Origin: Planctomycetaceae bacterium
GTDB taxonomy: Bacteria; Planctomycetota; Planctomycetia; Pirellulales; UBA7805
Assembly: GCA_902630355.1 (NCBI GenBank)
Contig: CACOUL010000005.1
Location: forward strand, 1 to 64,000
DNA: 64,000 nt
Reading direction: 5' to 3'
In this document: piece after piece, positions 29,569 to 38,597 of the stretch
How the letters are laid out: every line of letters begins with the position of its first letter
Position numbering within the stretch: position 1 is the first letter of the stretch
Notes under the pieces: model-generated
What the model was told of the DNA's origin: nothing
What the model saw: only the letters and a program-made list of their open reading frames with translations
Database searches by the model: none
Position numbers and translations under genes: made by a program

Positions 29569-30504
29569 ATGGCAATTGAGCTTGATTGTCCCCGTTGCAA
29601 CCGGAGCCTTTCTCTGGCCGACGAGTTAGCCGGGCAGTATGCGCAGTGCAAACATTGCGAGGGGCGAATCTGGGTATCGGCACCTCAAGCGCCGAAGTCC
29701 GGTCAACCCTCTTCTCGCAGTCAACCACCACCTGTGCCGTCCGTCACTGGGCCAACACCGGGGGGAGACTCCGGGCATGATGAAGTCAGTCCCACCCCAC
29801 TCCCGACAGCCAGCCATGTCGCGGCGCCACCCCTGACCAACACGACGGACATGCCGACACAGCCTCCACCAACTGCGTCCACTGACACCAACTCGAGTGA
29901 CATGGCGACAGAAAGGTCGGTTTCACCGCCACCGATAACCGCTTCACCTGCCAATCCCCCGCCGCCACCAAAAAAAAATAAACGGGTCGCTGAATTAATA
30001 GCGGCCGAACCGGCACAGTCACGACTTGAAGTCGGGCCCGGCGGAGACCTCCCCGAACTAAGCCTTTCGGCCGGTGAAGATCAAGACAGCGATCAGAAGC
30101 AGAAGAAAAAATCAAATGACTGGCTGGTTTTTGCTGTAATCATCATGAGTCTCGTTGTCTCCACCGCGATGCTCATGATAGATAGCGAAACAAACCAAAG
30201 CGTTCAAGGTGAGACAAAGCAACATATTCGTGATAAAATCAAAGCCAAATATTTCGGGCCTCCGGAAGGCCCGTGGCGGAAGTATCAACAGCTACTGCGT
30301 GATGCAGCGCTTGCGAGGAGTCAAGGCGATTTTGAAAAGGAAGAACAAAACTACCGGTTGGTTTTGTATCAACTCAATGCGGCTGATCTCGACAAAACTG
30401 ACCAGGGGGTAACCGGACTCCGCAGAGCGACGAGGAACGACGCGTCCCTTCCGAGCGACGAGGAACTCAAAACGCTTCTGCACGCACTGCTATATAACAA
30501 TTAA
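29569..30504 (+). CDS. Zinc-ribbon, Pro/Thr-rich, single-TM hypothetical protein
   Basis: CPRCNRSLSLADELAGQYAQCKHCEGRIWV, long Pro/Ser/Thr-rich linker, TM WLVFAVIIMSLVVSTAMLMI. Confidence 0.65.
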   Translation: MAIELDCPRCNRSLSLADELAGQYAQCKHCEGRIWVSAPQAPKSGQPSSRSQPPPVPSVTGPTPGGDSGHDEVSPTPLPTASHVAAPPLTNTTDMPTQPPPTASTDTNSSDMATERSVSPPPITASPANPPPPPKKNKRVAELIAAEPAQSRLEVGPGGDLPELSLSAGEDQDSDQKQKKKSNDWLVFAVIIMSLVVSTAMLMIDSETNQSVQGETKQHIRDKIKAKYFGPPEGPWRKYQQLLRDAALARSQGDFEKEEQNYRLVLYQLNAADLDKTDQGVTGLRRATRNDASLPSDEELKTLLHALLYNN

Positions 30505-30524
30505 ATACTATTACTGTATTCAGC

Positions 30525-33500
30525 ATGCAGCCACACGCGCGTTACAACATTATCGCCCAGATTGCATCGGGAGACTTTGCCTCTGTTTTCCGTGCGCGCG
30601 ACAAAGAACTCGCTCGCGATGTGGCGATCAAGCAAATCCATCCGCATTTTCTTGCTGATCCAAGGCAACTCAATCTGTATTGGGATGAGGCTCAGACACT
30701 CGCATCACTGGAACATCCCAACGTATTAACGATTTACGATATTGATCGTGAACGCGGCTGGCTGATTCTGGAACTCATGAAAGACACCATGCAAACGCGC
30801 GCGGCAGGCAAGCCGCTCGACTTGGATTTGGTGCGCATGGGACTGATCTGCGGACTCAAGGCACTCGATTTTTTACATAAGAGCAACATTATTCACGGTG
30901 ACGTTAAACCGAGCAATTTGCTCATTGACCGTCGCAATTGGATAAAACTGGCAGATTTCGGATTCGCGCAACGAGCAACCAACGATCAGGGGAGTCTGTT
31001 TAAAGGAACCACTCGCTATATTGCCCCCGAACGCGTTGACCCCGAACGATTCGGCCCGGTGGGCCCGGCCAGCGACCTCTATTCGCTCGGCTTTGCCATG
31101 TACGAATTGTTGTGTGGCAATGCCTTTGAATCGCTGTTTCCGGGATTCGCGGCATTTGGATCGGATAAACAAATCGCCTGGATGATGTGGCATGCCGGCC
31201 CAGACCGGCACATTCCAAAAATCAGTCGCGTTCTGAAGGGTGTACCCGAGGACTTGGCACATGTCATCGAGCGCCTCGTGATAAAAAACCCCGAAGAACG
31301 CTATCGGGATGCCGAGGAGGCGATTCGCGATCTCAAACTCGGCATGGGGCAGCAGGCGGGAATGACTGCAGCCGAAAAAGCCGAAGAGGAAGCAGCGGCT
31401 CTCGAAGCCGAATCAAAAAAGAGGCGGAAAAAAATTCTCATCGTGGCAGTGTGCAGCTTAGTCCTTAGCTTGCTACTAGTCGTCTGCCTTCCGTTCCTTG
31501 AACCGCCGCCACCACCCGAGGTAAAGCGATTACCGGAAATTCACGGTGAGATTGTGCAAATCTACGAATCTCCGGCATCGGATGACTCCACACCGGACAT
31601 GACGCTCGGAAAGTTTGTGATTGACGCTGACCGAATCATCATTAAAGGTCCGAACGCTACGGACAAAAAGCATGAAATGGTCGGCGACCAGATCAACGCC
31701 CCGCAAACATTGAACATCCGCTCGATCGATCAGATCACTATCAATGACGAGCGATTAAATCTCAAAACTCCTGAATTCGGCATGCACCTCTTTAAAGTCG
31801 GGGATAGCGTTCGCTCCGAAGTCGATCTCGATCGCACGACGGGGCAACAAATCCAGATCATTCATATTTCCCGACCCATCGAAGACACTGGAGAAATTGT
31901 CGATGTCCAACCGGACAACAATGCGTTCGTCATCAAGAGTAGATCGTTCGATAACGATTTGATTAAGATTTTCCTACCGGAAGCTATTGTGATCGAAATC
32001 AATGACAGAAAGCGACGGTCGCAAAACAACAATACTGCAGGCCTACTTAAAAACGGCGATCAGGTTCAACTCAGCCACAACGTCTTTTTTGAGAATGGGA
32101 AGCAAACCGATGATCGTCAAGCTCAACATGATTCCGTGATCCGGGTCACCCGTCAACTCACAACGAGAGGAGAAATCCAAGACATCGATGTTGCAAATCG
32201 AACGATCATTGTTCGCACAAGTAATGGCGAAAAACGCTCCATTCGACTGGGAGATACATGCGAAATAATCGTCAACGGCCGAAGAAATATCCGCGATCGG
32301 AAACTTTCAATGGCCGACCTCAAATATCGCGATCAAGTAACAGTAGACCACGATAATCTTGCGCAAACAATCGATGCGAGGCGAACAAGCAAAGGAGAAG
32401 GGTCGATTCTTAAAATTACTCCGGCTACACGACGCCTCCGAATCCAACTTCAGGGAAGCGATTCCCGTATTGCATCTTTTCATCTTCCAGAATCCGTAGC
32501 CGTCACGCTCGGGCCCGAGCAGGTGACGCTTGAAGACCTTCAACCGACCGATATGGTGACCCTCACTTACGATGACACCGACTCGGATAACCCGGTTATC
32601 AGCCAACTCACGGCAGAGAGGCGAGCTGATCGCAAGCGCTGGGCGATCGTACTGGGATTCAATAAATACGATGATCGCACACTTAGCCCGGTCGCGCATC
32701 TTGGCCCCGCTTCAGACAACGTTGTGGACACCCTGATTCGGCGCTACCGGATACCCGAAGACCAGGCCCTCAGGCTAAAGAACGTGTCTCGCACGGAACT
32801 CAAATCAAATATCAAGAGCTTTCTTCGGCAAATACGGCAGGGCGATCAGCTTCTCGTCTACTACGCAGGACACGCATATATTGATCGCAACAATCAACCG
32901 CAGCTGGCAACAACCGATTTCGAACTTCTCGATGCAGCCAACACAGGGCTTCCCCTCGCTTGGCTCATCGAAAACATTGAGACATGTTCGGCGGATGATA
33001 CGGTTTTATTCCTCGACACCTGTCACGAGGGGAGCGGCGCCGATTTACGCCAACAACCGTCGAGCGAGGAGCAGATCCTGTTACTTGAAAAGGATCGGTC
33101 TCGGCCCGCTCTCAAATCACTCCGGGTGATCACCAGTTGTGGCGCCAACGAGAGAGGGCAAGTGGATCGCGGGGAGGGTATTTTTGCAAATGCAATTGGG
33201 GCAGCCTATCGAGGTGATGCAGATACAGACGCTGACCGAAACGTCACACTTGCAGAAGTAAGCGATTTCGTTCGCAAGTACCTTGCAAACGAAACCAATG
33301 GCGCCCAAACGTCGCGCGTCATTATGCCCGGAAAGGTCGTCCCCCCGAGACTCAGTCCGGATGCCATCGAACAAATGAAGGCACTGGCTGACCAACTACG
33401 GAAAACGACAATTAATTCACTGGAAATCATTCAACTGGTAGATGAACTCGATGGGGACTCAGCGGAGGAACCTGAACCAAAACTCTTATGTGGCCTTGCC

Positions 33501-34019
33501 GAAGTCCGCCTTAAAAACTACCGCGACGCGATCATGCGTTTTGAAGACTGCGGAGAAAGTCCCATTGCCATTCAAGGAATTATCTGGAGCAACTATCGCT
33601 CCCGCGACTACTCTGACGCAGTCGGCCAACTTATCACACTTACCGACATTGCAATACAAATGCGGGGTGGCGATGAGCGGCAGAGGCGCGAAGCAAAAAG
33701 AATTTTAGAGTGGGCAGGAAGACTTCGGGAATATGCGGCCGCCGAAGCCCCTAAAAGAGACCAAATATCGACCCTCGATGCGGAACAGATCGATGACGCC
33801 GTAAAGAGCGGAGGCCGAGATGCCGAAACATTTTACAATGAAGGACGAGAATCGGTACAGAAGGTAGCGGCACGGTTTGACCGTGCGATCGACGAGGCGC
33901 CGAGCAATGGAGCACGGTCGGTCGCGCGAAACAAAAAAATGAAACTGAGCAACTATGCCGATTTCAATCTGTCGCTCCTCATCCAGCAGATCATGCGATC
34001 GGCACAGGAAGACGGCTAA
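30525..34019 (+). CDS. Transmembrane Ser/Thr protein kinase - caspase (peptidase C14) fusion
   Basis: Kinase: VAIKQIHPHF, IIHGDVKPSNLLID, LADFGFAQ, YIAPERVD. TM: KKILIVAVCSLVLSLLLVVCLPFL. Caspase: RWAIVLGFNKYDD...QLLVYYAGHAYID (His), TVLFLDTCHEGSGADL (Cys). TPR-like C-terminus. Confidence 0.88.
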   Translation: MQPHARYNIIAQIASGDFASVFRARDKELARDVAIKQIHPHFLADPRQLNLYWDEAQTLASLEHPNVLTIYDIDRERGWLILELMKDTMQTRAAGKPLDLDLVRMGLICGLKALDFLHKSNIIHGDVKPSNLLIDRRNWIKLADFGFAQRATNDQGSLFKGTTRYIAPERVDPERFGPVGPASDLYSLGFAMYELLCGNAFESLFPGFAAFGSDKQIAWMMWHAGPDRHIPKISRVLKGVPEDLAHVIERLVIKNPEERYRDAEEAIRDLKLGMGQQAGMTAAEKAEEEAAALEAESKKRRKKILIVAVCSLVLSLLLVVCLPFLEPPPPPEVKRLPEIHGEIVQIYESPASDDSTPDMTLGKFVIDADRIIIKGPNATDKKHEMVGDQINAPQTLNIRSIDQITINDERLNLKTPEFGMHLFKVGDSVRSEVDLDRTTGQQIQIIHISRPIEDTGEIVDVQPDNNAFVIKSRSFDNDLIKIFLPEAIVIEINDRKRRSQNNNTAGLLKNGDQVQLSHNVFFENGKQTDDRQAQHDSVIRVTRQLTTRGEIQDIDVANRTIIVRTSNGEKRSIRLGDTCEIIVNGRRNIRDRKLSMADLKYRDQVTVDHDNLAQTIDARRTSKGEGSILKITPATRRLRIQLQGSDSRIASFHLPESVAVTLGPEQVTLEDLQPTDMVTLTYDDTDSDNPVISQLTAERRADRKRWAIVLGFNKYDDRTLSPVAHLGPASDNVVDTLIRRYRIPEDQALRLKNVSRTELKSNIKSFLRQIRQGDQLLVYYAGHAYIDRNNQPQLATTDFELLDAANTGLPLAWLIENIETCSADDTVLFLDTCHEGSGADLRQQPSSEEQILLLEKDRSRPALKSLRVITSCGANERGQVDRGEGIFANAIGAAYRGDADTDADRNVTLAEVSDFVRKYLANETNGAQTSRVIMPGKVVPPRLSPDAIEQMKALADQLRKTTINSLEIIQLVDELDGDSAEEPEPKLLCGLAEVRLKNYRDAIMRFEDCGESPIAIQGIIWSNYRSRDYSDAVGQLITLTDIAIQMRGGDERQRREAKRILEWAGRLREYAAAEAPKRDQISTLDAEQIDDAVKSGGRDAETFYNEGRESVQKVAARFDRAIDEAPSNGARSVARNKKMKLSNYADFNLSLLIQQIMRSAQEDG

Positions 34020-34684
34020 ACCTTACCTGCTCTCATAAGCTGCCCCACCGTTTTCTCATGTCGCTGTCCGCGCCGTACGAAGTACCACCACGGTATCCGC
34101 ATAGGCCAAAGTGCGAGCGAACGGATAAATTCCGACTGCCGCTCGAGAGCGTCCGCGAAATCATTCTCGAATTCTTCTTCACCGGCGAGAGGAGTCATGC
34201 CCGCAAGACGCGCCAACGCCTGCAACCCCTCCTGATGACGGCGATAGAGCACAGCGAGCGTGGCCGTAAAACTCTGGAGATAACTGCCCGGCGGGGTCGG
34301 TAGCAACTGACTATCTTTTGATTTTCCGGTGGTGAGCATTCCCTGCTCACAAATCGTTACAATATCGATAAGAACGTTTCCATTGGCCAACAGATAGGCA
34401 CACACGTAGGTTCGCTCGCCCCTCTTTTGCCAAGCAACCAGACCCGCAATACCGGCCATACGCTCTACTTGATAGGCTGCGACCGGATCGAATGCGTTGA
34501 GCGACAGCCACGGGGTATCGACTGCACCTGTCGCGACGACCCTCTCAAGCAGTACCTCTGCGGCGCGACCCGCAGTTGCTTGTAACTGGACATTGCGCAT
34601 CGCAAGCACCGGACCACTGCCCGCACAGGCGACCAGTACCCAAACCGCTCCCAACGCAATGAGGCCCCAAACCACGACGGTCAT
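34016..34684 (-). CDS. Hypothetical membrane-anchored protein
   Basis: N-terminal TM MTVVVWGLIALGAVWVLVACAGSGPVLA; convergent with and overlapping the kinase-caspase stop codon by 4 bp. Confidence 0.6.
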   Translation of the reverse strand: MTVVVWGLIALGAVWVLVACAGSGPVLAMRNVQLQATAGRAAEVLLERVVATGAVDTPWLSLNAFDPVAAYQVERMAGIAGLVAWQKRGERTYVCAYLLANGNVLIDIVTICEQGMLTTGKSKDSQLLPTPPGSYLQSFTATLAVLYRRHQEGLQALARLAGMTPLAGEEEFENDFADALERQSEFIRSLALWPMRIPWWYFVRRGQRHEKTVGQLMRAGKV

Positions 34685-34711
34685 ATCATCTTACTCCGAC
34701 CAAATGCGGAA

Positions 34712-35587
34712 TTAACGATTGCGGTCAGATAAAAAATGCTCCAACTCGCGGCGGTCGATCATACCGTCTTGATTGCGATCCGCCTGCCGCACATGTCCAC
34801 GTAGTTTGGGAGGAATTTCATCAACTGAGAGGAGTCCATCTCCATCTGCATCGTTTCGAAACAACCGATCCACCAACCGATCAACGTTCGAACGATCGCG
34901 CCCTTCGCCACGTGGCGGGCCTTCGTCGTCGTCGGACCGGGATCTCGCCCGCTCCGGAGGTCGCCGTCGATTTGAAAAATCCGCGTCTTCTTCCCGCGAG
35001 TCGAAATCATCTTCATCCTCAAATCGGCGGTCATTATCGAAGTCGTCTTCAAACCCCTCATCGTCGAATTGACCCGGAGGCGGTCGCCGCCTGCGATCGG
35101 AGCGATCAAACCGGCCATCACTCTCATCGCGGTCGTCAAAATCCTCCTCAAATCGATTCGGAGGTGGTCGTCGTCCGCGAGGCGGGCCCCCAAATCGGTC
35201 ATCATCGTCGCGGGGGACCGGACGCCGAAATTCCCCATCGCTCGGGTTCCGATTTCGACCATTATCGGGGCGATCGAAATCGTTATCTCGCGGGCGGCGC
35301 GGCGACCGGAACAACGCTGCTAATTCGCGCGGATCGACGTATCCGTCACCGTCGCGATCAAGCCCCTTGAGCTTCTCTGCGATCGCCTGAATTTCTTCGT
35401 GCGAAAGCATCCCGTCACCATCTTTATCGAATCCCTCGAGCGGTGGCGGCAAATGGGGCCCGCGACGGTGAGCAGGTCGTGGCGGATCCTCTCGATCAAA
35501 CTCATCGAAATTATCGTTTTCGTCCGCCGACAGCGGCAGAGCGACCAACAATAACAACAAACATAAGACCCGGCAGAGTTGAATCAT
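34712..35587 (-). CDS. Secreted EF-hand protein with Asp/Arg/Pro-rich low-complexity linker
   Basis: Signal peptide MIQLCRVLCLLLLLVALPLSADE; four EF-hand loops: DKDGDGMLSHEE, DRDGDGYVDPRE, DADGDGLLSVDE, DRNQDGMIDRRE. Confidence 0.82.
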   Translation of the reverse strand: MIQLCRVLCLLLLLVALPLSADENDNFDEFDREDPPRPAHRRGPHLPPPLEGFDKDGDGMLSHEEIQAIAEKLKGLDRDGDGYVDPRELAALFRSPRRPRDNDFDRPDNGRNRNPSDGEFRRPVPRDDDDRFGGPPRGRRPPPNRFEEDFDDRDESDGRFDRSDRRRRPPPGQFDDEGFEDDFDNDRRFEDEDDFDSREEDADFSNRRRPPERARSRSDDDEGPPRGEGRDRSNVDRLVDRLFRNDADGDGLLSVDEIPPKLRGHVRQADRNQDGMIDRRELEHFLSDRNR

Positions 35588-35724
35588 TCCGGCATTCCTC
35601 TCGATTGAGGTTCAAACAAACAGAAACTTATCCGTACCCTTCCTTAAACCCACAAAGCAGACCGAAGTTTCGCGGGCCGCCCCTGATCGGCCAGTTCCGG
35701 CGAATCTCCTTGATTCTCATCCCA

Positions 35725-37203
35725 TCAAAGGCTCACCACCACCAATATCGTGACAGCGATGACGGCCACGAGAAGGACCACCCCCATCGTAATGGCCATT
35801 CTATTGGGCTTTTTCTCCGCTGCACTACGCTCGCGTGGACGCAGTTCCGCACTGGCGGACAGGTCGGCGGGTGATTCTTGCCAGAGCACATCCTCCTCGC
35901 GATCCTCGAGGGGCGCCAATTCTGGAACGACAGCCGTATCGTCCGATACTTCTTCGCTTGCGGCGGCCACTGACCGGACCCGCGGCAACTCACGAGCAGC
36001 CCATTCGGCATACTTCGCAGTCCCTACGCCTCGGGTTTCGGCAATCCGCTTTAATAAATCAATGGCCTGCTGGAACTCTCTTCGCTGGAGGTATAACCGT
36101 ACTTTCCTGCAGTCTTCCCGCATGCCGTCGACTACCGAAACAGACTTTACAGGATTATCTTGCTCGCCATCCAAGGCAATTTCAATTTCCTCGTGCGCTG
36201 AGCCCACTTCGCCGAGCCTCGTGCCACTGACCGTAGGTTCGGCACGAAACTCTTTGAGAAATTGGTCCAATGCCGCGACCAACTCCTGCATTGTCGCAAA
36301 ACGATCTTCCGGATTTCTTGCCATTGCCCGCATGCAAATAGCGCAAATTCGAGGATCCAGTTCCTGTCGATGCGCATCTGGCGACTTCGGGTCCTTTGAG
36401 ATCACTTCCGTGATCAATGCCACAATCGACCCGCCCCCCTCAAACGGAAGTTCACCCGTAAGGGCTTCGTAAAAAAGAACTCCCAGGCTATAGATATCCG
36501 ATCTGGGATCGACATCCGAGACTTTGCCTCCGAGCTGCTCGGGTGACATGTAGGCCGGCGAGCCGGAAATAGCGCCTTCGCGGGTGATTTTTACATCCTC
36601 ATTGCCACTCCGTCGCGCTAGACCAAAGTCCATAACCACCGGCTCTCCGCGGTGGTCGATCATGACGTTGTCCGGCTTCAGATCCCGGTGCACCAAATCG
36701 TATCCGTGCGCTTCGTGCATCGCTTGGGCGATTTTACGGACCACACGGGCCACCTCATCTTGTGGTTGTCGGCGGGAACCGACGTAATCGGCCAGCGAGT
36801 GACCTTCGACGTACTGCATGGCGATATAATGCGTTCCCTCATCCTCACCCACATCATAAATCGCACAGATATTCGGGTGTGAAATCGCCGCTGCGGAACG
36901 GGCCTCGCGATAGAATCGCTTGATCACTTCCTCCCCGGAGCCCTCGGGAAATTTCGGAACTTTCACCGCCACCGGTCGGTCGAGCATCTCATCCCGGGCA
37001 AGATAGACCGCCCCCATCGATCCCGTTCCGAGAACCCGTTCAATTTGGTAGCGCCCGATTCGCTTTTTTTGCTCCGGCACGCTTCCCTCCCGATCGGGTG
37101 CCGTATCCTGATCCGAGTTGATCATCATGGTCTCCTGCAGGTCGCGATCTTTACGCGCAGAACCTGCCGAAGACTGACTTTGTGACGAACCCTCATCGTA
37201 CAT
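35725..37203 (-). CDS. Serine/threonine protein kinase (canonical, C-terminal TM)
   Basis: LGTGSMGAVYLARD, VAVKVPKF, LVHRDLKPDNVMID, MDFGLARR, SPAYMSPEQL; C-terminal TM MAITMGVVLLVAVIAVTILVVVSL. Confidence 0.92.
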   Translation of the reverse strand: MYDEGSSQSQSSAGSARKDRDLQETMMINSDQDTAPDREGSVPEQKKRIGRYQIERVLGTGSMGAVYLARDEMLDRPVAVKVPKFPEGSGEEVIKRFYREARSAAAISHPNICAIYDVGEDEGTHYIAMQYVEGHSLADYVGSRRQPQDEVARVVRKIAQAMHEAHGYDLVHRDLKPDNVMIDHRGEPVVMDFGLARRSGNEDVKITREGAISGSPAYMSPEQLGGKVSDVDPRSDIYSLGVLFYEALTGELPFEGGGSIVALITEVISKDPKSPDAHRQELDPRICAICMRAMARNPEDRFATMQELVAALDQFLKEFRAEPTVSGTRLGEVGSAHEEIEIALDGEQDNPVKSVSVVDGMREDCRKVRLYLQRREFQQAIDLLKRIAETRGVGTAKYAEWAARELPRVRSVAAASEEVSDDTAVVPELAPLEDREEDVLWQESPADLSASAELRPRERSAAEKKPNRMAITMGVVLLVAVIAVTILVVVSL

Positions 37204-37370
37204 GTTTGACCGTAGCCCCCCTGAAAAAGCCCTTGGTCAGACCAGGGACCCGAGGACGACGCACCCGAACGGCGGTCCGCACCGCCACGGGCCCTGAGGC
37301 CCATTGTACTCGCAAGCAACCGGCCGGCAAAGAGAGACGCTTTACATTTTGTTATGGGCCATCAACCGCA

Positions 37371-37640
37371 CTAAATTTTTTGCGTCACACGACGGATGCT
37401 GCCACGGGGAACCATTTGCCAACCGCGCTCGTGGAGGTAGTAGAGCAGCATCTTAAGAAAAAAATCAAAAACGCCAACGACGCTGGCAGCGGTCATGTCG
37501 CCGGTTACAAAATATGTAACTGTCATGGTCGTTGCTGTTGCAATTATTCGCCAAGTAAACGCCTTGAGGATACTGCGGAGCCTGGACTCTTTATCTTTTT
37601 CTATATTTTCTTCAGAGATCTCACCCGTACTCTCGTTCAT
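37371..37640 (-). CDS. DUF2061 domain-containing membrane protein
   Basis: RSILKAFTWRIIATATTMTVTYFVTGDMTAASVVGVFDFFLKMLLYYLHERGW matches the DUF2061 pattern. Confidence 0.8.
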   Translation of the reverse strand: MNESTGEISEENIEKDKESRLRSILKAFTWRIIATATTMTVTYFVTGDMTAASVVGVFDFFLKMLLYYLHERGWQMVPRGSIRRVTQKI

Positions 37641-37734
37641 AACCCTTTTCCTCGCTGAATGCCTTTGCCATCATTCCGCAAGCAATGTCTCCCGACCGCC
37701 ACGCAGGCCAACAAGACAGAACAGAATGGAAGAT

Positions 37735-38316
37735 TTAAACGCTCACGGTCGGCTCCACGAGTCCTACCGCTTTGTAACTGGTGCGACTGCACCTGAATCC
37801 TAAACGCTCGTAGAGGCGGATGGCAATCTCGTTATCTGCAGTGACTTCGAGAAAGACCTGTGACAGACCTGCTTCCTGAAAACCGAGCAGGGCTCTTCGC
37901 AGCAGTAATTCTCCGAGACCGATGCCACGAAACTCGGGAACGATTCCAAGATTTTGAACTGCACCCCATCCATGGTGATCGCAAATCCCCTGAATCGTCC
38001 CGCACGCCTCGAACCCTTCATCGGTGGTACGTCCGAGAAGCCAGGTTGCAGAGGGTAGAAATCCTTCTTTTCTTGAAATTTCACGCATCAGACGAATACA
38101 GCCGTCGGCGTGACCGAGACAGGGAAAGACCTCTGCATCGATCTCCCGGCAAAAGCTTCGGTACTTGGCCCGTCCATGAGCTTCTACCAACCCGGAATTC
38201 CAACCGTAAAACCGATACCCGGTCGGCAAATCGGTGGACCCGAAATCGCGCCCGCGTAGATTCAGATCCATGCGAAAGCGTTTGAAATACCGAACATCCA
38301 TCCACCCATCCCTCAT
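37735..38316 (-). CDS. GNAT family N-acetyltransferase
   Basis: VQNLGIVPEFRGIGLGELLLRRALLGFQEAGLSQVFLEVTADNEIAIRLYERLGFR (acetyl-CoA binding motif). Confidence 0.85.
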   Translation of the reverse strand: MRDGWMDVRYFKRFRMDLNLRGRDFGSTDLPTGYRFYGWNSGLVEAHGRAKYRSFCREIDAEVFPCLGHADGCIRLMREISRKEGFLPSATWLLGRTTDEGFEACGTIQGICDHHGWGAVQNLGIVPEFRGIGLGELLLRRALLGFQEAGLSQVFLEVTADNEIAIRLYERLGFRCSRTSYKAVGLVEPTVSV

Positions 38317-38597
38317 GGGGTACGCACCACCCGGCGGCCCGATCAGCCGCGCCGCGACTCCGCAACCTAACTCTACCGCCAGAATTGAGAAGGGTCAACT
38401 TTTCGCCCCATAAGTCGACAGAAGAGCCGAAAAAAGACGCTTCGCTTTTCAATGGCTCATCACCGGAAGTGCGGTGCGGAATTTTTTGATTAGTCAAAAT
38501 TTAGTTTTTCATCTCTTGAATCTTCTCCTTGCCCGTTTTTAGAATGGGACGTGGGTCCTCTGGCCCATCCGGTCCACGCCGCCAAAACGAGGCCCCC

